Shown here: positions 7,774-13,291 of the stretch, piece after piece
Layout: each line of letters starts with the position of its first letter
How positions within the stretch are numbered: the first letter of the stretch is position 1
Assembly (NCBI GenBank): GCA_036558265.1
Contig: DATBFY010000608.1
Location: 1 to 13,291, forward strand
Reading direction: 5' to 3'
Length of the DNA stretch: 13,291 nucleotides
Source of the DNA: RYN-433 sp036558265
Lineage (GTDB): Bacteria > Planctomycetota > Phycisphaerae > Tepidisphaerales > Tepidisphaeraceae
Position numbers and translations under genes: made by a program
The notes under the pieces: model-generated
What the model saw: the letters and a program-made list of their open reading frames with translations, nothing else
Told to the model about the DNA's origin: nothing
Databases searched by the model: none

Positions 7774-7815
7774 GCCGTCCAACCATGTTGAACGGGTCAA
7801 CAGTCTACGGACGGC
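7774..7815. promoter_or_regulatory. Dyad-symmetric element between divergent genes
   Basis: GCCGTCC (7774-7780) pairs with GGACGGC (7809-7815). Nested inside, TGTTGA (7786-7791) pairs with TCAACA (7797-7802) around ACGGG. The element lies in the 247-base gap between the minus-strand propeller gene (7688) and the plus-strand membrane protein gene (7936), where both promoters must be. A terminator makes no sense between divergent starts, so an operator or leader structure is more likely. No clear sigma70 boxes were found in the gap. Confidence 0.35.
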
Positions 7816-7935
7816 GTCGCGGCCCGCAACCATGGCCACCGCGGCGGACGGCTGACCACGTTGCCTTGTTTTGCCCTTTGCGTTACCACATGTCGATGGC
7901 CCGCCAGGGCCACCGCAGCGAAAGGAACCTCCACG

Positions 7936-8655
7936 ATGCCCCCTGCCGCCAACATCGCCACCGCCGCCGACTACGCCGACGCGATGATGATCGCCCGACG
8001 GGCCAAGAACACGCTGTTCCTGCTGCTCCTCCTGATGCTCCTCATCCAGGTTGCCACCTTCTTTGTCGCGCGCACTACCAGCTATGTCCTGCCGGCCAGT
8101 GGCTCGATGGCCGACACACTCGCGCCCGCGACGGCGCCTGCCGTCGCGACCACCTCATCGGCTACCACTCGTCCGGGACACATCACCGACGCGACCACCG
8201 CCGCGCAGGTCCTCCGCTACCTCACCGCCCTGATCGACTTCCTGGGAATCCTCCTGATCGTCGTGCTGGCCGCCGTCCTGCTGCTGATCGCCAACATCAT
8301 GCTGGTCGGCCGACTGATCGGCGTGGCACAGGTCACCAGCGCGTTCGTCTGGTGCGTCGTGCTGATCGTGCTGCTGTTCCCGTGGCAGGCGTTTTTGCAG
8401 AACACCGATTTCACGGGCGACTTCAAGGTGCCGGGCGTCCTTTACACCTGGGCCGAGCTCGTCCACCCCGTCCGCGGCGCCAAGTTTCACGACCTGGACC
8501 CCTACCAGACCTTCATCCGCTGGGCGCGGTTCGTCGGCATCCCGGTCTTCGCGATCGTGCTGCTCCTGATCGTCCAGGCCCGCAGCAGCCGGGGCCTGCG
8601 GGCGGCGCTGGGCGAGTCGGAACTGGAGACCGGCGGGGAACTGAACATCTCGTGA
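7936..8655 (+). CDS. Integral membrane protein of unknown function
   Basis: The protein has 239 residues. Hydrophobic segments lie at about 27-47 (LFLLLLLMLLIQVATFF), 100-131 (LGILLIVVLAAVLLLIANIM), 142-164 (VWCVVLIVLLFPWQAFL) and 198-215 (IPVFAIVLLLIVQ). That gives about four membrane helices. Residues 50-95 form an Ala/Thr/Ser/Pro-rich loop, and 165-195 a polar loop (TDFTGDFKVPGVLYTWAELV). The C-terminus is polar and cytoplasm-like. No known enzyme motif is visible and I do not recognise the family. The frame extends upstream to an ATG at 7861, but that extension is unlike a signal or membrane start. The ATG at 7936 has AAAGGA about nine bases before it and is preferred. It leads a run of three plus-strand genes. 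Confidence 0.85.
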   Translation: MPPAANIATAADYADAMMIARRAKNTLFLLLLLMLLIQVATFFVARTTSYVLPASGSMADTLAPATAPAVATTSSATTRPGHITDATTAAQVLRYLTALIDFLGILLIVVLAAVLLLIANIMLVGRLIGVAQVTSAFVWCVVLIVLLFPWQAFLQNTDFTGDFKVPGVLYTWAELVHPVRGAKFHDLDPYQTFIRWARFVGIPVFAIVLLLIVQARSSRGLRAALGESELETGGELNIS

Positions 8656-8692
8656 TCGCCTGATCCATTCTCCGCGACCCAGAATTGCTGTA

Positions 8693-9235
8693 ATGACCGA
8701 CGACCCGACGTCCACCCCGAACGCCCTGCCCAACGGCGGCAACGGCAATCGCAAGCGCGTGATCGCGCGCGAGCTGGCCGCCAGCGAGATTGAGGCCGCC
8801 AACCTCCGCGCCGCCGCCCTCACCCCCCAGGCGCTTGAGCCCAGGCCGTCCGAGGGTATCGGCCCCGTCGTCGTGGTGGATCCCACCGTTCTGGGCTACC
8901 GCCACCGCCGCTCCTCCCATCATCGAGTCTATCGGTGGACGCAGTGCTGCACGCTCCTCGCCGCGGCGCTTTCGGTCGCCTCAATCTTCTGCACGCTGGG
9001 CGAAGACCTGTTCGTCGCCCGCTGGCTCGCCGCGCCCGCCGTCGGCCTGGGCGTGGTGGCGACGCTCCTGGCCGGACGAACCAGCCTCTCGGCGCGGTGG
9101 CGCGGCTGGGCCATCGCTGCCCTGGTCTTCGCCGCCACCGCCCTCGCCCTTACCTGGGCCCTACCCGCCATGACCGGCGAAGATCCCAACGACCTGAAGC
9201 CCAAGCCCCGCCAGCAGGCACCACTGGGTCCATAA
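8693..9235 (+). CDS. Small membrane protein of unknown function
   Basis: The protein has 180 residues. The first 80 are polar and probably disordered or cytoplasmic (Pro/Asn/Gly-rich start, then RKRVIARELAASEIEAANLR). A short VVVVDPTVLGYRHRRSSHHR segment precedes three hydrophobic stretches at about 85-105 (CTLLAAALSVASIFCTL), 108-128 (LAAPAVGLGVVATLLAG) and 138-158 (AIAALVFAATALALTWALPA). A polar Pro/Lys-rich tail follows. The family is not recognised. It starts 37 bases after the stop of the preceding membrane protein gene, so the two are probably cotranscribed. No good Shine-Dalgarno site precedes the ATG. The coding strand follows from the membrane-protein pattern and from the open frame matching its neighbour's direction. 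Confidence 0.8.
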   Translation: MTDDPTSTPNALPNGGNGNRKRVIARELAASEIEAANLRAAALTPQALEPRPSEGIGPVVVVDPTVLGYRHRRSSHHRVYRWTQCCTLLAAALSVASIFCTLGEDLFVARWLAAPAVGLGVVATLLAGRTSLSARWRGWAIAALVFAATALALTWALPAMTGEDPNDLKPKPRQQAPLGP

Positions 9236-9312
9236 TCACCTTCTCACTTGTGCCGCTTCTCTCCTCTGCCTTCCCCTTGCCGCTTTTCCGCCGATCGGTA
9301 CAACTCCCCACC

Positions 9313-9675
9313 ATGCGCGAAGAACGGGGACGCATCGCCAGCGACATGACCATCGACGAGCCCGTCGACCTCTGGGGCTCGGTCGCCGGCACCGTCACCG
9401 TCATCGACGGCGGCAAACTCTACGTCCGCGGCGCGATCTACGGCGACCTGATCGTCGAGGACGGCGGCCGTTGCCACGTCTTCGGCAACGTCCAGGGCTC
9501 CCTCATCGTCCGCGACGGCGCCAAGGTCATCCACAGCGGCGTCGTCGGCGGCGACGTGATCAACCACGGCGGCCGCCTCGTCGTCGAGGGCATGGCCAAG
9601 GTCATGGGCAAGATCAAAACCCGCGCCGGTGGCGACACGCGCCTGCAGGGCAAGCACAGGGGCGGCCACACGTAA
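9313..9675 (+). CDS. Bactofilin-like polymer-forming protein
   Basis: The protein has 120 residues. From about residue 14 it is a series of short beta strands with regular Gly turns (DLWGSVAGTVTVIDGGKLYV, then RGAIYGDLIVEDGG, HVFGNVQGSLIVRDG, HSGVVGGDVINHGG, VEGMAKVMGKIKT). This is the right-handed beta-helix pattern of the bactofilin/DUF583 family, which forms filaments or scaffolds at the membrane and affects shape or envelope assembly. It is one of the short members and lacks long flanking tails. The ATG at 9313 is the first plausible start after the previous gene. A second ATG at 9346 (MTIDEP) begins just before the beta-helix and is possible; neither has a clear ribosome site. The 75 bases before it are a strongly pyrimidine-rich stretch. 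Its place after two membrane proteins suggests a joint envelope role, which is inferred. Confidence 0.8.
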   Translation: MREERGRIASDMTIDEPVDLWGSVAGTVTVIDGGKLYVRGAIYGDLIVEDGGRCHVFGNVQGSLIVRDGAKVIHSGVVGGDVINHGGRLVVEGMAKVMGKIKTRAGGDTRLQGKHRGGHT

Positions 9676-9702
9676 AGCGTAAGATGAAAATACGTTGCGG
9701 CA

Positions 9703-10808
9703 TCACCCCTTCTTCCCCAGCATCTCCCGCAACGCCGCCACCAGCAGCGTCACGTTCCGCCGGCTCGAGCTATGCCCCATCAGCCCGATCCGCCACACCT
9801 TCCCCTTGAACGCGCCCAGCCCCGACCCGATCTCGATCCCGTACTCCTCGAGCAGCCGCCGCCGCACAGCCAGGTCATCCGCCCCCGCGGGCACCGTCAC
9901 CGCGTTCAGCATCGTCAGCGAATGCCCCTCCTGGCTCGCATACCCGATCCCCATCTCCGCCAGCCCCTTCTTCAACAGTTCGTGCATCTGCCGGTGCCGC
10001 TCGAAGCGCCGCTCCAGTCCTTCTTCCAGGACGATCGACAGGGCCTCCTGCAGGCCATAGAGCATGTTGATCGGCGCGGTGTGGTGGTACGCGCGCTCCT
10101 GGCCCCAGTAGTTCTTGATCATCGACAGGTCCAGATACCAGCTCTGCACCTTGGCCTTGCGCGCCGCGATCCGCTCCATCGCCCTGGCCGACATCGTCAC
10201 CGGCGACAGCCCCGGCGGGCACGACAGACACTTCTGCGTCCCCGAGTACGCCGCGTCCACGCCCCACTGGTCGACTTCCACCGCCGCCCCGCCCAGGCTC
10301 GTCACGCAGTCGATCACAAAGAGCGCCCCGTTCGCCCGGCACGCCGCCCCGATCCGATCCAGCGGCTGATGCGCCCCCGTGGACGTCTCCGCGTGAACCA
10401 GCGCCAGCACCTTCGGCTTGACCCGCTCGATCGCCTTGATCACCTCATTCTGGTCGAACACTGTTCCCCACGGTGCTTCGATCTTCTCCACCGCGGCCCC
10501 GCACCGCCCGGCCACGTCCGCCATTCTGCCGCCGAACACGCCATTCACCCCGATAGCACCTTGTCGCCCGGTTCCAGCAGGTTGACGAAGACCGTTTCCA
10601 TCCCGGCCGAGCCCGTGCCGCTCATGGCGAGGGTCATCTCATTTTTGGTTCGGAAGACCTCCTTGAGCTTGGCGCGGATGTCGTCCATGAGCTGGAGGAA
10701 GACCGGATCCAGATGGCCGATGGTCGGCCGAGCCATGGCTTCGAGGACGCGGGCCGGGGTATCGGAAGGCCCGGGGCCCAGGAGGATTCGCTGGGGGATG
10801 GTGATCAT
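9703..10808 (-). pseudogene. Class V aminotransferase (alanine/serine-glyoxylate type) with a one-base frameshift
   Basis: This PLP enzyme family transfers an amino group from alanine or serine to glyoxylate. The 5' part (10808 to 10548) encodes MITIPQRILLGPGPSDTPAR through SGTGSAGME and NLLEPGDKVLSG, then meets TGA at 10547-10545. The 3' part continues in the -1 frame from GTG at 10548 (VNGVFGGRMADVAGR) to the stop at 9703. Joined, the product is 368 residues, the usual family length. It has the PLP-contacting aspartate D167 in FVIDCVTSLGG, the Schiff-base lysine K193 in YSGTQKCLS, and a normal C-terminus (RIGLMGHSSSRRNV). The break lies in TCGGGGTGA, where one more G would restore the frame. 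It could be a recent mutation, a sequencing error in a G run, or -1 slippage on GGG. An ATG at 10844 exists, but 10808 fits the family start. No other damage is seen. Confidence 0.85.
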
Positions 10809-10839
10809 GGGCGGGATGGTCCGTCGACGCCGCTGCGTT

Positions 10840-10909
10840 GTCAATTGCTGGTGGTCAGTTGTCAGTTGTCCGTTGTCAGTTGTCAGTTGTCAGTTGTCAG
10901 TTGTCCGTC
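10840..10909 (+). repeat. Heptamer tandem array, forward arm (GTCAGTT units)
   Basis: Ten consecutive 7-base steps run from 10840: GTCAATT, GCTGGTG, GTCAGTT twice, GTCCGTT, GTCAGTT four times, GTCCGTC. The first two are decayed but in phase. The array lies between the divergent starts of the aminotransferase (10808) and the TPR-methyltransferase (10996). Spacers are absent, so this is not a CRISPR array. Together with the opposite-facing array at 10915-10970 it could fold into one long imperfect hairpin. Confidence 0.9.
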
Positions 10910-10914
10910 GTGAC

Positions 10915-10970
10915 GCTAACAACCAACAACGGACCACGGACCACGGACCACGGACAACGGACCACTGACC
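10915..10970 (-). repeat. Heptamer tandem array, inverted arm (GGTCCGT units)
   Basis: Read on the minus strand from 10970 in 7-base steps: GGTCAGT, GGTCCGT, TGTCCGT, GGTCCGT three times, TGTTGGT, TGTTAGC. The shared core GTCMGT matches the forward arm in inverted orientation, with about five to six of seven bases matching per unit. Only five bases separate the two arms. The end of this array is 12 bases before the TACAAT box of the TPR-methyltransferase gene, so the array covers the position where a -35 element would lie. Confidence 0.88.
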
Positions 10971-10982
10971 GGGGTAACCTGC

Positions 10983-10988
10983 TACAAT
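10983..10988 (+). promoter_or_regulatory. -10 box of a probable leaderless promoter
   Basis: TACAAT matches five of six bases of the sigma70 -10 consensus. It ends seven bases before the ATG at 10996, so transcription would begin at or next to the A of the start codon. No Shine-Dalgarno sequence is present, which agrees with a leaderless mRNA. No good -35 box is seen 16-18 bases upstream; that region is the edge of the heptamer array. Confidence 0.5.
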
Positions 10989-10995
10989 CCGCGCA

Positions 10996-12624
10996 ATGCC
11001 GTCTGACCCGTTAGCCCTGGCTTTGGAACACCACCGCGCCGGCCGCGTGCGCGAGGCCGCCGGGCGTTACCGCGAGCTCATCGCCGCAGATCCGCGTCAC
11101 GCCGACGCCCTCCACTGGCTGGGCGTGCTCGCCTGTCAATCCGGTCGGCCCGACCACGCGATCCCGCTCTTCGAGCGCGCCGCCTCGATTCGCCCGGACG
11201 ACCCCGCCGCCCACCACAACCTGGGGACGGCCTGCCTCTCCGCGGGACGGGCCGATGACGCCGTCCGCGCGTTCGAACGGGCCGCCAGGCTTGCGCCCGA
11301 CCGCGGCGAAACCCTGATGGCCTGGGGCCTGGCGCACCTGGTCCGCCGAGCGCCCGGCGATGCCGACGCCGCGGTGTTCGCCTTCCGCCAGGCGCGCCTG
11401 GCCGGGTTCGACACGGCCGAGTTGCACCGCAACCTTGGCGTTGTCCACCTCGCCGCCGGCCGAACCGACGACGCCATCGAGGCGTTCGTCGGCGGCTTGG
11501 AAAAGGACCCCCACGACCCCGCGGCCTGGCACCACCTGGCGCTGGCCCACCGCCACAAGGGGGATCTCAGGCAGGCGCGCAAGTGCCTCAACAAATCCCT
11601 GGAAATCGCCGATGACAACGCCCGCGCCTGGTACGCCCTGGCGTCGCTCGATGCCGAAGCCGGTAACCACGACATCGCCGCCGCCCTTTTCGCCAAGGCC
11701 GTCAAGTTCGATCCGACCTACGTCGCCGCACACCACGCCCTGGGCCGCGCCCTCGAATCCGCGGGCAGACATGCCGAAGCGCTCCGCGCCTTCGCACAAG
11801 CAATCCGGGCTTCGCGCGGCACGGTGAAGCAGTCGCTTGCGGCTTCGCCCGTCTCGAAGACGCGTGACGCCTACCACGACCCGGATCCCCTCACGACTCT
11901 GGAAAAACGCCTCACCGACCCCAAAGCCCTCAACTTCCACCATGCGATGGTCGCCAACGCCGCCGTCTTCTCCCCCACCCACGTCCCCACCGACGCGATC
12001 GCCAATCTCTTCGACCGCTACGCCGACACCTTCGACTCGCACCTGCGAGAGAAACTCCAGTACACCGCCCCCGAGCTGATCGCCCAGGCCGTCGCTCGCG
12101 CAACCGCGAGCGATGACGAGTCAAAACGCTACGACATCCTCGACCTGGGCTGCGGCACCGGACTGGTCGGCCCGCTCCTCCGCCCGATCGCGCGCACGCT
12201 CGATGGTGTCGACCTCTCCCCCGCCATCCTTGAAAAGGCGCGCGCCAAGAACGTCTACGACCGCCTCGACGTCGGCGACATGGTCGCGATCGTGCGCGAC
12301 CGCCCCGGCGCCTACAACATCCTCGTCGCCGCAGATTCGATCATTTACACGGGCGACCTGGTGCCCCTCTTCGAAGCCGCTGCCACCTCCTTGCGCCCCG
12401 GCGGCGTCTTCGCGTTCACCGTCGAGGCGGGGACGGGCGACCGCTACCTGCTGCACCCCAAGACGCTGCGCTATACGCACTCGCCCGCCTATCTCCACCA
12501 TGTCGCGTCCATCACGGGCCTGACCGAAGAGTCGCTCACCCCAATCGTCCCCCGTCACGAGGGCGACAAACCTGTGCGCGGACTCTTGGTGGTCCTGCGA
12601 TCGCCGCCCAGCCCCGGCTCGTAA
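10996..12624 (+). CDS. TPR-repeat protein fused to a SAM-dependent methyltransferase
   Basis: The protein has 542 residues. Residues 1-275 hold about seven to eight tetratricopeptide repeats with the usual pattern (DALHWLGVLACQSGRPDHAI; AAHHNLGTACLSAGRADDAV; AAWHHLALAHRHKGDLRQAR). One at about 105-140 is degenerate. Residues about 335-542 form a class I methyltransferase. FDRYADTFDSHL (339-350) precedes motif I DILDLGCGTGLVGP (380-393), the acidic LDGVDLSPAIL (402-412), a DVGDM segment (425-429) and LRPGGVFAFTVE (466-477). The layout matches the 'predicted methyltransferase (contains TPR repeat)' group of COG4976; the substrate is unknown. The TPR part probably docks a protein partner. The protein is cytoplasmic, with no signal peptide. 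The ATG at 10996 begins the first TPR. It is transcribed divergently from the aminotransferase, with the heptamer arrays between them. Confidence 0.93.
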   Translation: MPSDPLALALEHHRAGRVREAAGRYRELIAADPRHADALHWLGVLACQSGRPDHAIPLFERAASIRPDDPAAHHNLGTACLSAGRADDAVRAFERAARLAPDRGETLMAWGLAHLVRRAPGDADAAVFAFRQARLAGFDTAELHRNLGVVHLAAGRTDDAIEAFVGGLEKDPHDPAAWHHLALAHRHKGDLRQARKCLNKSLEIADDNARAWYALASLDAEAGNHDIAAALFAKAVKFDPTYVAAHHALGRALESAGRHAEALRAFAQAIRASRGTVKQSLAASPVSKTRDAYHDPDPLTTLEKRLTDPKALNFHHAMVANAAVFSPTHVPTDAIANLFDRYADTFDSHLREKLQYTAPELIAQAVARATASDDESKRYDILDLGCGTGLVGPLLRPIARTLDGVDLSPAILEKARAKNVYDRLDVGDMVAIVRDRPGAYNILVAADSIIYTGDLVPLFEAAATSLRPGGVFAFTVEAGTGDRYLLHPKTLRYTHSPAYLHHVASITGLTEESLTPIVPRHEGDKPVRGLLVVLRSPPSPGS

Positions 12625-12634
12625 CGAAAGTGAT

Positions 12635-12651
12635 CAATCCGTGCCGGATTG
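12635..12651. terminator. Small hairpin after the TPR-methyltransferase gene
   Basis: CAATCCG (12635-12641) and CGGATTG (12645-12651) form a perfect 7-bp stem with the 3-base loop TGC. It starts 11 bases after the stop at 12624, where a terminator is expected. No T tract follows, so it may be a U-less or Rho-assisted terminator, or an mRNA 3' end stabiliser. Confidence 0.35.
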
Positions 12652-12694
12652 CTCAACGCGTGGTGCCGTTCATCTGTAGATTTAGCGAAAACCT

Positions 12695-12722
12695 TTGCAC
12701 GGTGCGCGATCGCCGGTATAAA
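12695..12722 (+). promoter_or_regulatory. Sigma70-like promoter for the SGNH-like gene
   Basis: TTGCAC (12695-12700) and TATAAA (12717-12722) are separated by 16 bases. Each box differs from consensus at one or two positions. Transcription would start near 12729 and leave a leader of about 128 bases before the ATG at 12857. A degenerate run of GACC-like tetramers lies within that leader at 12809-12832. Confidence 0.5.
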
Positions 12723-12856
12723 CCGCTTTCGCTTGCGGGCCCACCGCAGCGGGGGCGCGTTGCATGCGTCCGCGCCTTGGCGACAATCCCGCTTCGCCGC
12801 ACCGCACCGACCGTCCGATCGACTGACCGACCGAGAAAAACGGAGTGACAACCGCT

Positions 12857-13291
12857 ATGCCCAAGCATCGACCGTTGTTCGTCATTGCCCTGCTTACCCT
12901 ACCGCTCCTCTTTTCCACCCTCGCATCATCCGCCGCCGATTCGCCCGCGATCAAGATCGAGCGCGGCGACCATATCTGCTATCTCGGCAACACCCTGGCC
13001 GACCGCATGCAGCACTTCGGGTGGCTCGAGACCCTGATTTACAACCGCCTGCCGGACCAGGAGCTGGTGTTCCGGGACCTGGGCCGCGCCGGTGACGAGA
13101 TCAATCACCGCGAGCGCACGGACGGTTTCGGCACGCCGGATGAGTGGCTCACCCGCGAGAAGGCGGACGTCATCTTCGCCTTCTTTGGCTACAACGAGTC
13201 GTTCGCGGGGTCCAAGGGCCTGGACAAGTTCAAGGGCGAATTGGGGAAGTGGGTCAAGGAGACCCTCTCCAAGAACTACAGCGGCCGCGGC
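12857..13291 (+). CDS. Secreted SGNH-hydrolase-like protein, N-terminal part (partial)
   Basis: The window ends inside this gene; 145 residues are visible. Residues 1-27 are a signal peptide (LFVIALLTLPLLFSTLASSAA). Then ERGDHICYLGNTLADRMQ (about 35-52) stands where the GDS block of SGNH/GDSL hydrolases normally lies, but the Ser is replaced within GNTL. GRAGDE (about 76-81) follows. FAFFGYNESF (about 108-117) corresponds to the GxN block. In planctomycetes this N-terminal domain is commonly the first part of a long protein that continues with helical repeats and a CxxCH heme domain, as in the gene at 5091-7688; the rest cannot be seen here. The ATG at 12857 is preceded by GGAG (12842-12845), 11 bases away, and begins the signal peptide. 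Without the Ser nucleophile it may bind rather than cleave its ligand. Confidence 0.85.
   Translation, partial: MPKHRPLFVIALLTLPLLFSTLASSAADSPAIKIERGDHICYLGNTLADRMQHFGWLETLIYNRLPDQELVFRDLGRAGDEINHRERTDGFGTPDEWLTREKADVIFAFFGYNESFAGSKGLDKFKGELGKWVKETLSKNYSGRG

Noticed and set aside
9238..9300. Pyrimidine-rich stretch before the bactofilin-like gene as a special element
   Set aside because: It has no regular period, dyad or T tract, and no recognisable function, so it is only noted in the gene entry.
10840..10970. CRISPR array
   Set aside because: The units are 7 bases, directly adjacent, without spacers, and reverse orientation in the middle; no cas gene is nearby.
12809..12832. GACC-like tetramer run in the leader of the last gene
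   Set aside because: There are six degenerate units only; in GC-rich DNA this is too weak to support a distinct repeat element.

Overview
The window is GC-rich bacterial chromosome, most likely from the Planctomycetota, perhaps Phycisphaerae-like. This is inferred from gene content. There is a secreted beta-propeller protein with a C-terminal c-type cytochrome domain of the Planctomycetes/Verrucomicrobia type, and a second gene that opens like the SGNH-hydrolase proteins often joined to the same heme domain in that phylum. Others are a large secreted multi-domain protein ending in thioredoxin-like modules and a small bactofilin-like polymer-forming protein. Shine-Dalgarno sites are weak or absent before about half of the genes.

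Left half (1-7688), all on the minus strand. In transcription order: a secreted heme-binding propeller protein (5091-7688); an unrecognised 210-residue protein with a helix-turn-helix-like N-terminus (4011-4643); a 1007-residue secreted protein of carboxypeptidase-regulatory-like domains plus a CGWC thioredoxin module (867-3890); and the 5' part of methionyl-tRNA synthetase (1-722, cut by the window edge). The 210-residue gene has a strong sigma70-like promoter (TTGACA-17-TAACAT) and a perfect AGGAGG ribosome-binding site. An 18-base exact direct repeat lies downstream of this gene and again downstream of the propeller gene.

Right half. From 7936 the plus strand carries two membrane proteins of unknown function and the bactofilin-like gene, closely spaced and probably one envelope-related unit. 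Convergent to them is a class V (alanine/serine-glyoxylate type) aminotransferase on the minus strand. It is split by a one-base frameshift in a G run; both halves are otherwise intact. Divergent from it is a plus-strand TPR-methyltransferase fusion that looks leaderless, with TACAAT seven bases before its ATG. The window ends inside a secreted SGNH-hydrolase-like gene with its own sigma70-like promoter.

The most unusual non-coding features are two intergenic heptamer arrays. One (778-861) is built on GAGGATG-like units and the other (10840-10970) on GTCAGTT/GTCCGTG-like units. The unit sequences are unrelated, but both have the same design: a run of 7-base units followed by an inverted run of the same units, able to fold into a long hairpin. 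No tRNA, rRNA, insertion sequence, phage module or true CRISPR array was seen.
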